A stretch of 64,000 nucleotides of DNA from Laccaria trichodermophora. Taxonomy: Eukaryota > Basidiomycota > Agaricomycetes > Agaricales > Hydnangiaceae. Shown piece after piece: positions 9,342 to 19,600 of the stretch. The notes below the pieces were generated by a model that did not search any database, was not told the origin of the DNA, and saw only the letters and a list, made by a program, of their open reading frames with translations. The number at the start of each line of letters is the position of its first letter. Within the stretch, counting starts at the first letter, position 1. The stretch lies in assembly GCA_018417955.1 (NCBI GenBank), contig JACTVC010000015.1:1248737-1312736 (forward strand), written 5' to 3'. A program made the position numbers and the translations under genes.

Positions 9342-11763
9342 ATGTTCACCTTCATCCCACGACGTATGATTCGTCGCCCCGTCGCCGTCGTCGCCTTCCT
9401 CAGTGTCCTCGTCTATTTCCTAGGCTTTTCCTCTCAATTCGGTCTCTTTCCCCAATCACCACTCTACTCCTCCTTTTCCTCCACTGTTGGAACAACAAGG
9501 TTACATTTAGAGCGAGCAACAACTGTTACGCGTACCCAATTCCTCCGAGTAACGCGCACAGTCTACGCACCGGACGCGACGGGTGCTCCTGATCGACCAC
9601 CCCGGATTCGCGAGGACGAAATTCTCGATGGCGAGATAGATGCAAGTCTTCCGAAGCTGGAGAAACATACGTATCGTAAAGACGGCTTGTTGGAAGTCAA
9701 CCCGCGCGGCCCTCATCCCATTTACGAGCTCATCAGCCGCGCGGAGGCGAATTGGGAAGCGAAGATGAACAAGGCTAGTAAAACGCTCGAGGAAGCCTGT
9801 CGTGAGTATGAGCGCCGGTATCGAAGGCTGCCACCCCTTGGTTTTGATAAATGGTCTGTCTTCTTCCCCATTTGTCACTTGCGTATCTTTAATTTGAATG
9901 AGTAGGTGGGCGTATGTTCAAGAAAACCAAGTCAAGCTACCCGATGAGTATGACCAGATATACGACGATTTGGAGCCTTATTGGGGTATGAACCCCACAG
10001 ATCTACAAGGCATCCAACGCGACTGGGAAGCCCACGCTGATTCATATACCGTTGGCAAGGATGCCCAAGATGACTCGATAGTCATGCTGAACTATACCCT
10101 CCCCGGCAACACAGGCGTGAAACACGAGCTCGCAGAGGGCGCGTTTCAAGTTATGGAGCTGCTGGAAGACGTGGAAAAGCATATACCCCCCTTCCGCGCT
10201 GTGTTTTCACCGCATGATAACCCAAACTTGCCTACCGATTATGAGCTGAGGGAGATGGCGTTGGATGCGGCTGCTTCTGGACGATGTGCGCTCTCTATCT
10301 TCCTTTCTCTCTTCCAAACTTGGGCCTAACACGTACACAAAACGTAGTTATCAACATCAATAATCCCCCGGAATATAAACTCCACGGTTGGATATCCGGA
10401 TGCGACCCCCTTTCCCCCGCCTGGCGAGACCCGATCAAATGGGACTCAGCTCCCCCGCCACGTACAAAAAAGACCTTCATATACGACCACCGCGAAGCCA
10501 TGGACCCATGCCAACACCCCGACCTCCTCGTCAACCACGGCCAGTTTCTCTCGCACCATACAGGCCCAGTCCCTCACCGTGTGTTGATCCCCCAATTCTC
10601 GTATTGTCCCACGTTACTGCATCACGATATCATGGCTGCCATGCCTATCAACTGGGTCGAAGACATCTTGCCTCGAAGCTTTGATCCGGAGTGGGAAGAG
10701 AAATACGATGATAGACTGCAATGGCGCGGGACGAATACGGGTATATGGCACGATGAAGATACCCTCTGGCCCCTTTCTCAACGCTCACGGTTGGTGGAGT
10801 GGGCTACGAATGCGTATCATGAGAACGTGACTGTTTTGCCTGCCCCAAAAGATAATAAGCGTGCGGTGGGTGAGGGGGTGACGGTGAGGAAGGCGAAGTA
10901 TAGTTCGTCGATGCTTGATGTTGCGTTTGCGAATGCGCCGTTGAGTTGTGCGCCCAAGACGTGTGAGCTTTTGAAGGAGGTTTTTGAGTTTAGGAAGCCA
11001 CAGGATTGGAAGACTGCTGGGAAGTATAAGTATATTATCGATGTAAGTGTCATTTTTTTTACCTCCCCCCTCCCCTCCCCCATTACTCACACATGGATTT
11101 TTTGCAGGTGGACGGAAATGGATGGTCAAGTCGGTTTAAACGACTTATTACGTCCAACTCCCTCATCTTCAAATCAACGATATACCCCGAATGGTCTGTC
11201 TTCCTTCCTTCCTCTTCCATACTCTAACATATCATTTTTACAGGTTCACAGACAGAATAGAACCCTGGGTGCACTACGTCCCCGTGCAAAACGACCTCTC
11301 GGATCTCTTCGACTCGCTCGTCTTTTTCAGGGGTGATCCAACGGGGACGAACGCGCACGACGATATGGCGCGTAAGATTGCGTATGCAGGTCGGGCGTGG
11401 AGTAAAAAGTTTTGGAGAAAGGAGGATTTAACGGCTTATATGTTCAGGTTTGTTCTCTTCTCCTCCTTCCCTCCCTCTCTTTCTGTTTCTCATATAACCT
11501 CAATTTTGGACAGACTATTCCTAGAATACGCACGCGTAATGAGCACAGAGCGACTATCGATGTTTTATAACCACGGCACACCAGGCTCGAGACCGCCTCC
11601 TCCGCCCCTTGTAGATGACACCAAACCACCGCCACCACGAGCGCAGAACCCAGTAGACCCGGAGATACCGCCAATACCGGAGAGGAGGAAGGGGAATCGG
11701 AAGTATGTTCCTGAGGTTGTGGAGGAGTTGAGTGATAATGAGTATGAGGAGGATGATTTTTAG
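9342..11763 (+). CDS. CAP10/GT90-family glycosyltransferase, type II membrane protein
   Basis: Six exons (9342-9853, 9906-10285, 10348-11042, 11108-11193, 11244-11447, 11514-11763) give 708 aa with all phases matching. The family (GT90, named after cryptococcal Cap10) transfers sugars, typically xylose, onto glycans in the Golgi. Residues about 11-32 form one membrane anchor after a basic N-terminus (type II). Family signatures seen are [13 protein letters not shown], a GWISGCDP segment, [14 protein letters not shown] (nucleotide-sugar-binding region of the CAP10 core), [21 protein letters not shown] and [14 protein letters not shown]. The C-terminus is a proline-rich then acidic tail. Every join is GT..AG. 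Donor sugar and acceptor cannot be read from sequence. Confidence 0.93.
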
Positions 11764-12127
11764 GGAAGGATCGGCATGCATGGGTTGGACAAAATTTTTT
11801 TGGTGGGAGGGAAGGAAGGAGGGTACTGTACATACTACTATTTTATTCACTTCGAGGGTCGGATAGATTTCTTTTTTGTTGTCCTTTTTGGCTTTTGTAT
11901 GTGTACTTTTGTACCCGGTACATTACTATGGGGAACCTAGTCAACGTTAGAAGCGACATTGTATATATCCCACTGATTCGTACAAGATTCGTAGCTGGGT
12001 GAAGCAAGGGTAAAGATTTTCTCGTGTTTATTTTTGAGGAGTTTTGAAATCATTTACAGTTTAGCCAACGTGCTCCCCCTCTTCCCTTCCTCCTAATACT
12101 AAGACTTGTCCTCCCCACTCCTTTTCA
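11764..12127. other. Intergenic, 3' flank of GT90 gene
   Basis: A 364-bp spacer between the GT90 stop and the first copy of the small-gene family. No gene or structured element seen. Confidence 0.6.
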
Positions 12128-12613
12128 ATGCAGCGGAATGAAATACCACCCGTTTTTTCGATTGTAACTGGCGAATGCACGGCAACTATGGACATACCTT
12201 TGCCTGCTTAACGTGCTCACGTTGTAAGACCTTCCAGCGACTCCGAGCCCAACCCTGTCGTGTTTGGATTCCCTCTCGACCCAGCGACGCTATACAACTG
12301 CTTCGACAAGGACTCGCCTCTTCCATCTGAGTCTGACTGGGATGACGATGCACGTAGCCTCGCAGTTAAGCGGATTATGGTCGCGGTAGACTACCTCGAA
12401 GAGCAATGCGGTGAGATATGGTCAGGGTACCGCAAGATACACTTCTCGTGGGCTTATGTCAACAAGAAGCAAAAGCTTGTGATGCATTTTGGCAAGTGCC
12501 TTCGTCGGGACGCTAGACTCATCCCAAATGGTGACCAACTTGAGCAATTGAAGGAGATTTTGGCTAAGGACGGGTTGAAAGAAGAACCTGGGTGGTTTGT
12601 TTCTGTTCACTAA
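12128..12613 (+). pseudogene. Unknown small-protein family, copy A, with nonsense codon
   Basis: Member of a family with four copies in this window. Shared text: VFSIVTGECT, LPAQRAHVARPS, GFPLD.A..YNCFDKASPLP, DYLEEQCMEIWPGYRKIHFS, KLVLHFGKCLRRDGS, PNGDQLEQLKEILAKDG, EEPGWFV. I do not recognise the family. There is no signal peptide and no membrane segment; it looks like a small soluble alpha/beta protein. Copy A opens at the ATG at 12128, but codon 28 is TAA (12209-12211) where the three sister copies have CAA, a C-to-T nonsense change. An ATG at 12260 could give a 117-aa C-terminal product. A spliceable GTGAGT follows the stop by two bases, as in the sister copies. Confidence 0.75.
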
Positions 12614-13500
12614 TTGTGAGTAGTTTTCGTGCTTGAACCAATTCTCAATGACTTGGCAGTTGATTGATATACTAGATACTATTTTTTGTTGTGTTTACTG
12701 TCCTTGTATTTCACTATAACCCAATGTTCACTTTGGTCTTCATGTCCAGGGCATTTTTTACCTTTACAATTGTCAGACCATCCTCAAACTCATGGTTCGA
12801 AGTCTCGAGAAAGTAGAGGATCCTGGCATATGAAGATCTTTGGCCAGCTCTCTCAACTCTTAATCACGATCGCCACTTCAGCCCTTGACCTCCACTCACT
12901 CTTTGTGATTGGACATCACATTTACCATGGCTACTGACTCTCCTCGGTATTTGGGCTATACGCTCAACCATCTCAGTCCATGGTCGGTTCCAGTCAAAAT
13001 GCAATGAAGGTCGATCTGGTCAATAAAACCATGACCCTGCCGCGTCCAGGCGTCTGCGCGTTGATCAAGTGGACAATATCCGACATCCTTCAAAGCTGCG
13101 ATCACTGAGGACATACAACTAGTGAAAGCACTGACCGAATAGGCTTCGAAGAAAATCCCTGAGGTCTTAGAATCCGAGATCGAAAACAGGGTTAGCGACA
13201 TTGACGAGAACCACAATGCTGATCGGACGAGGCGAGGATTCTCGAGGCAGCACAAAGCTATCGATTGGCTATCTGCGATAAATTTTTTGTATGTGTATCA
13301 CTGGAGCCTCATAATTACTTTGAATAATGTTGAAGTACGATATCGCGGGTTCCACAATAAATTGAAAGGCTTTAAAGTATTGGAGCTATGTACTTTCCTC
13401 GATGACCTTAGGATGATGGATATATCGACGGAGTGTTCAGCCACGTGCTATACCAGGCGCGCGTCACAGCTCTCCCTTGTCTTCTCCCCCCTCGTTATCA
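12614..13500. repeat. Downstream block of repeat unit A
   Basis: From 12614 to about 13205 this is the conserved 3' block found after all four copies of the small-gene family: GTGAGTAG..CATGTCCAG (a likely 3'-UTR intron), then ..GACCATCCTCAAACTCATGG, then a short decayed ORF with TDSPRYLGYTLNHL near 12930-12970. The rest, to 13500, shows no gene. Confidence 0.6.
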
Positions 13501-13977
13501 ATGCAGGAGAATGAAGTACCACCCGTTTTCTCCATTGTAACTGGCGAATGCACATCAACCTTGGACAAACTTTTGCCTGCTCAACGTGCTCACGTTGCAA
13601 GACCTTCACGCGAGCCCATCCCTATTGTGTATGGATTCCCTCTCGACACGGCGGTGATATACAACTGTTTCGACAAGGCCTCACCTCTTCCACCTGACAC
13701 GGACGAAGAGGAACGTCAGAGACTCGCACCTTCACGGATTATTGACGTGTTAGACTACCTTGAAGGGCAATGCATGGAGATATGGCCAGGGTACCGCAAG
13801 ATACACTTCTCGTCGGCCTCTGTCAACAGACAGCAGAAACTTGTCATGCATTTTGGCAAATGCCTTCGTCCTGACGGTAGTCGAATCCCAAATGATGACC
13901 AACTGGAGCAATTGAAGGAGATTCTGGCCAAGGACGGGTTTAATGAAGAACCGGGGTGGTTTGTTCCCATTCGATGA
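13501..13977 (+). CDS. Unknown small-protein family, copy B, intact
   Basis: 158 aa from ATG 13501 (MQENEVPPVFSIVTGE...), the start conserved in copies A and C. The frame stays open about 24 bp further upstream, but only from a TTG. No stop or frameshift. Conserved core: ARPSREP, YGFPLDTAVIYNCFDKASPLPP, LDYLEGQCMEIWPGYRKIHFS, LVMHFGKCLRPDGS, DDQLEQLKEILAKDGF, EEPGWFVP. Function unknown; the charged loop EEERQRL and a conserved Trp-Phe ending are notable. A donor-like GTGAGTAG starts two bases after the stop and an acceptor CATGTCCAG follows about 120 bp later, suggesting a 3'-UTR intron. The best candidate for a functional member. Confidence 0.7.
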   Translation: MQENEVPPVFSIVTGECTSTLDKLLPAQRAHVARPSREPIPIVYGFPLDTAVIYNCFDKASPLPPDTDEEERQRLAPSRIIDVLDYLEGQCMEIWPGYRKIHFSSASVNRQQKLVMHFGKCLRPDGSRIPNDDQLEQLKEILAKDGFNEEPGWFVPIR

Positions 13978-15030
13978 TTGTGAGTAGTCTTCGTATTCTA
14001 TTGACTTGACAGTTGATTATATACATCAGACGCCATCTTTTGTCGTGTCTATTGTCCTCGTATATTACTATAACCCAATGTTCACTTTGGTTTTCATGTC
14101 TAGGGCATTTTCACCTTTCCGATTGTCAGACCATCCTCAAACTCATGATCCGAAGTCTCGAAAAAGGACAGGATCCAGACGTATCAAGCTCGTTGGCCAC
14201 CTCTCCGACGTTCAACGCTCAATCACGATCGCCACCTTCTATAGTCACTTCAACTGCGACCTTGACCTGGAACCACTCTTTGTGAATGAAATCTGTTAGA
14301 TTTCATCACATTTACTATATCTACGGGCCCTCCTCGGTATTTGAGCTATACCCTCAACCATCTTGTCAAGTCCATTGTCGGTTTCAATCAAAGTGCAATC
14401 AAGGCCGATCTGGTCAATAAAATTGTCTACGATGACTCTGCCGCATCCAGGCGTCTGCGCGTTGATCAAGTCAACAATGATTATTTCGCAACGTGTGCGA
14501 CATCCTTCAATGGGATCCGAGGAGACTGAAGACAGGGCCAGCAACCCTATCAAGGTGGTGAGTCAACCCCAATGCTGAGTTCCTTATGTCGGCTAGCAAA
14601 GGTTTCGGTTTGGTCTTCTCAGACAACACCGCTGCTGCCCGACACCACTTTTCGGGAAAGGATGACCCTTTCGCATCTTGAAAACTTCGGCCACCAACGA
14701 CTGGCCGGCTTTCCCGGGTTCAAGCACAACCGAAAGGTGGCGTTGCGTGCATTGTCGGTCGCGGCATCAGAAAAGGATGTTCATGATGTGCGTTGCGCGG
14801 TGCGAAACTTTTACATGTCTTTCGGTTATAATCTGATGCTTGGTTAGGCTTGTCCTTATGGTGTAACATGGCGAAGTGCTTTCTCTATCAGATTAATAAG
14901 GCGGTGATCTGAGGCAGCACAAAGCTATCGTCGAAGTTTTCTCTTCAGGGTTTGGCCACGTGCTGTTGCCCTGTTGGCTGCCACCGTAGCAAGCCACAGC
15001 CCTCCCTCTTGTCCTCCCCTCATCTCTTCA
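13978..15030. repeat. Downstream block of repeat unit B plus spacer
   Basis: 13978 to about 14560 repeats the 3' block of unit A (GTGAGTAG.., TCAGACCATCCTCAAACTCATG, PRYL.YTLNHLVKSIVG). 14560-15030 holds only a 91-codon ORF (14572-14847) without recognisable features; I do not call it a gene. Confidence 0.6.
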
Positions 15031-15498
15031 ATGCAGCAGAATGAAGTAGCACCCGTTTTCCCCATTGTAACTGGCGAATGCACAGCAAATTTGGACAGAC
15101 TTTTGCCTGCTCAACGTGCTTGTGTTGCAAGACCTTCACGCGAGCCCAATCCTGTTGTGTTTGGATTCCCTCTCGACACAGCGACGATATACAACTGTTT
15201 CGACAAGGCCTCACCTCTTCCACCTGGCACGGACGAAGAAGAACGTCAGAGACTCGCATTTTCACGGATTTCTGACGTGTTAGACTACCTCGAAGAGCAA
15301 TGCATGGAGATATGGCCAGGTTACCGGAGGATACAATTCTCGTTGGCCCATGTCAATAAGAAGCGGAAGCTCGTTCTTCATTTTGGCAACCGTGACGGTA
15401 GTGTCGTCCCAAATGATGACCAACTGGAGCAATTGAAGAAGATTCTGGCTAAGGACGGGTTCAAAGAAGAACCGGGGTGGTTTGTTTTCATTCAATGA
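15031..15498 (+). CDS. Unknown small-protein family, copy C, intact
   Basis: 155 aa from ATG 15031 (MQQNEVAPVFPIVTGE). Same core as copy B: ARPSREPNPVVFGFPLDTA, YNCFDKASPLPPGTDEEERQRLA, LDYLEEQCMEIWPGYRRIQFS, QLEQLKKILAKDGF, EEPGWFV. Compared with the others it lacks three residues between the HFG motif and DGS (an in-frame deletion of the KCLR region), and it keeps the donor-like GTGAGT after the stop. No domain assignment possible. Being in tandem with A and B (spacing about 1.4-1.5 kb) it arose by duplication of a unit that includes about 600 bp of 3' sequence. Confidence 0.7.
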   Translation: MQQNEVAPVFPIVTGECTANLDRLLPAQRACVARPSREPNPVVFGFPLDTATIYNCFDKASPLPPGTDEEERQRLAFSRISDVLDYLEEQCMEIWPGYRRIQFSLAHVNKKRKLVLHFGNRDGSVVPNDDQLEQLKKILAKDGFKEEPGWFVFIQ

Positions 15499-16287
15499 TT
15501 GTGAGTAGTTTTCGTACTGGACCAATTCCCATTGACTCAGCAGTTGATTGATGTACTAGATGCCAATCTTTGTCGTGTCTACTGTCCTTATATTTTACTA
15601 TAATACAAGGTTCACTTTGGTCTTCATGTCCAGGGCATTTTTACCTTTCCAGTTGTCAGACCATCCTTAAACTCATGGTCCGAAGTCTCGAGAAAGGACA
15701 GGATCCAGACATATGAAGCTCGTCCGCCACCTCTCCGGCGTTTAACGCTCAAGGACGTTCGCCACCCTCTATAGTCACTTCAACCGCAACCTCTACCCAC
15801 TCTTTGAAATTGTGATAAGACATCACATTAATTTAATAGTTTTTATCAGATTTATCATGCCTACGGACTCTCCTCGGGATTTGGGCTATACCTTCAACCA
15901 TCTTGTCGGGTCCATTGTCGGTTCCAGCCAAAGGCAATGAAGGTCAATCTTTTCAATAAATTATCTACGATCTACTATGACCCTCCCGTGTCCAGGCATT
16001 CAGTGCGCGTCGATCAAGTCAGCAATGAGCGTGTATGACATCCTCCAAGGCTACTTACAATCACTGAGGGTCCAAGTTTTGGTTCTCACTGGCGTGAGTC
16101 GCTAGTATCTGATGCAGTTCATTGGTCATTGATATGACTATTCCATTTTCATCTACAGCGGGGCAGACATGCATCCTTTTAATTCTCTCATTTTGCAACA
16201 TGAAATGATGGCTAGGGGAAAACTTGGGAATATAGAGGCTCCTTCGCACACCATTCCAGCTTGGCTGGCTGTGGGATATGGTGCATA
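15499..16287. repeat. Downstream block of repeat unit C plus spacer
   Basis: 15499 to about 16070 is the third copy of the 3' block (GTGAGTAG.., CATGTCCAGGGC.., MPTDSPRDLGYT.NHLVGSIVGSSQ near 15857). The remainder up to the MITE at 16288 shows no gene. Confidence 0.6.
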
Positions 16288-16494
16288 CTGTGGCCTATCA
16301 GTAATTCGGCAGACCCTCTGAGTCGGCACTCGAACTTTCCACAACATTTGAAATAGGGCCTCCTGGGTATAATCCAACCCACATCCACTTTTTTTCGTCA
16401 AAAAAAACGAAGAATTGGCGAAGTTCTGTTTTTTGAAAAGTCACGGTCTGTCACATGCATCCAGAGGGTCTGCTGAATTACTGATAGGCCACAG
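16288..16494. mobile_element. 207-bp MITE with 33-bp terminal inverted repeats, TA target site
   Basis: Left end CTGTGGCCTATCAGTAATTC.. (16288-16320) is the reverse complement of 16462-16494 with one mismatch in 33. A TA dinucleotide flanks each side (16286-16287 and 16495-16496), as expected for Tc1/mariner (Stowaway-like) non-autonomous elements. The 141-bp interior has no coding potential. Confidence 0.85.
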
Positions 16495-16652
16495 TAATTG
16501 CCCTTGTATATTCATAATGATACTAGTAATGTCAACATGGACGGAAGACTCACGACTTCCTCGACATACGTACACCGTAGCAATAACACCATACTACATA
16601 CCACCTAGCCGGCGAACGTAAGATAAATAAAGCGTCCATACCGTTCACAACC

Positions 16653-19600
16653 CTAAGCTGACTCCACCAGTCCACTCGCAAACTGTTCCATGCCAATAAT
16701 ACGAAACATGCCTTTCCTGCCCCATTCACTGCCTTCCCCAAACTCGCGTCTCCAAGAACGGCCTAGGAAGTAACGGTTCAGCATGAGTTGCAAGGTAACG
16801 GAATCGAAGAAATCACTCACTCAGCCCATCCTCCCACGCGTATAGTTCTACCTTCCAACCACGTCGTAGGGCCGTCCTAACAGGACCTAAGGAGAGCAGA
16901 ATACAGGTTTAGGAAAATTTTCAAAACAGAAGCAGGACGAACAACTTTACCTAAAAACCCATCTTCATTGAATTGCCCCACGTTTCCATCACCTGTAGCC
17001 AACACGATCGTCGCCCCTTCGGGAACTTCGTCTGTAGCTGCCAGTGCCTGGTGGAGTTTCAACTGTAATAACTCATCCACGCCCTGTTCGCGGTACTTGA
17101 CCTTCGCAGATGTTGCGTTGACGAGACTGGGAGTTGACTCGTAATGGGGTTTCAGATTCGAAGAACCTAAAAGCTGCGCAACCTTCCCCCCTGTCCCACT
17201 GCCACTTTCAGCGCTCGTGCTTCCTGAAAGGTGCCTCTTGTGTCCAAGTCCTTTCTTTGGGGTACTTGCAGACCATAACGAACCCTTTGAGGGACTCGAT
17301 TGAACGCTCTTGTTACCGCCACTGGACTTCCCAGATCCGTTCTTGAAATCTCTATCTTTGTGTCGCTCCCGATCCATGCCGTCACCTGAAAGGGAAAACG
17401 TAAGAAAGTTTCGGAAAGTTTGCATGTAGGGAACCCACCAAGATCAGGAACTCTGATGTACACACGTACTTCATAACCCAGCCGTTCAATACCATCCATA
17501 GGTTGGTACAAAGGGCTGGAAGCGACAATTACACGACCTAGGACCATATAAGCTGATGAAATTGCAATGACGATAGGCAAAACTCACGCGTAACCGATCT
17601 CCCTCGCTCCAAAATCAAGGCGAGGGCAGCGTGCCACATATGCCTAGGGGTTCGCTTCTCCTTCTCCCCTGGCCCTTCCTTAGGCCATCTCGGCGCGATA
17701 ACCAGCTCATCGCGATCACCAGTGCTATAACCATCCGAACCGGCCTCATCCTCGTCCCGTCCCGCTTTGTTGTTCATATAAGTGTTCAAGATCGATCCAG
17801 AGGGCAAAGAACGCGATTCCATCCCGTTTTTTCGGGCAGCTGTGGCAAAGGAGGGTAGAGGGATGGGATATGTATCCGTCCCTTCCAAATCAAGAACAGG
17901 GGCCGGTACGGGGACAGGAACTGGCTTTTTCTTGCCATTTGTAGGAATTGGAAGTGGTCGTGAGCTGGAAGGCTTTACGGCGGAGAATGCTGACGCAGGC
18001 GTGGATTTGCTATTTGACAAAGACCTTGTATGAGTCGACTTCTTCGGAATTGCGGGCAATGGCCTTCCGATTATACGAGTTGGTTTAAGGGGAGGGTGCC
18101 GCTTGAGGTGCGAAAGGAGACCGATAAGAATATTCGAACTTTCAGGGCGGTCAACGCGATTGTGGTGGATTCAAAAAAGAAGATGAACTTACTGGTCAAC
18201 AAATACGTGGATGAGGGTATCACCTTTTCTAGGTGGACGTCCTCGTGGATCGAGTTCTTCACTTCCATCAGGTGCCTCCATCTGGTCTTCGTCACCTTCC
18301 GGAAGCTCGTTATCAGCGCTTTCAGTTCTAACATGACCCTTGCCTCGTTTCCCATTGCTGTTGGCAACTGAGTTGGTTTCTTCTGGCCCCCCACGGCGCT
18401 GTGTGCGATTCTGCAACCGACTTACCACCTTCCCCAGGTCTGCCTGTTGCTCAGGGAAGAGTTGTTGAAGTTTCCGTGCAAGCCCTATGAGACGAGAACG
18501 CTTGTCCTGTTCGTCGATCTCCGGAGCCGTGGCCGCAACCTCATGCTTTCTCTCTTTCCCTTTCGTTTCCTTCTTCCTATGGTCGCCCGTGTCTGACGAA
18601 CCCTCGCCCAGAGTATTATCAACTTTCAGGTCAGGGAAGGATTGCGAATGAATCAGGGTCTTCGACGCCCTCGTTCTTGCTTTCTTCTTTTCTCTAGGTT
18701 TCGGTCCCGATTCGTCAAGGATGCCTCCTGCAACATCAGGCGGTCCCCTCACTTTCGGAGTCCTGGTCCCTGGCGTTGGCGGTGTCGACTTGTACACGCC
18801 AGCAGTCAGAGACCTATGAATGTGGGCTTTTTCCCCATGTTTAAGTCCTACAGATGGCTGACCACTGTTGGACGACGATGAAAACGCGATATCTTCTTCG
18901 TCATCTTCATCGTCTTCATCTTCATCGTCTTCATCTTCATCCTCATCTTTTTCCAATTCAAAGGTAAACTCAAATTCATCCTCCAAATTTCCAGGGAGTT
19001 TGGGCAAGACCCCATCAGTCTGAGACTTCTCCCTTTCCTTGTCTTTCTTTGCCTTTTCCCTCTCCCTCTCTTTCCTGCCGACCCTCTTCCCCTTCTTCCC
19101 CATGAGGTTTATTCCGCTCGCCGTCGGAGTGCGAGCCCCATTTGTTCCATCCTCCTCTTCTCCGCCGTTCGTTTCAGGTACAGCAGGCCGACGCAAAATC
19201 GAAATGGGCCTGAGGAGACTGTCGTTCTCGCCACGACCAACATTGACTGATCTGTCGTCCGCCAAGCCCACAAGACTAGAAGTTACGCTTGCCTTCTTCT
19301 TCAACCTAATCTTCTTCTTCTTTCCAGGGGATACGACTGCAGTTGCAGTTCCAATTGCAGTTATCGTCGTGGTTTCTGGATCCGTCGCCAACGCAGTTGG
19401 GGACGCAGGAACCAACAGAGGGCGAACAGAAGGCGTCACGTTGCCTTCCTCTCCCTTCTGCAATGGCTTCTTCCTCCTCCGCTTCCGATGTGGTTCTGTA
19501 CAACAAAGTGTCATTCAACTTTTTGTCAGTTAAAGGGATTGATTTTGCACCTCAAATACATGCACAAATTAAAGGGAAAGAAAAACGGAAAAAAATGAAA

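Noticed and set aside
14572..14847. 91-codon ORF between small-gene copies B and C
   Set aside because: Not conserved in the spacers of the other units.
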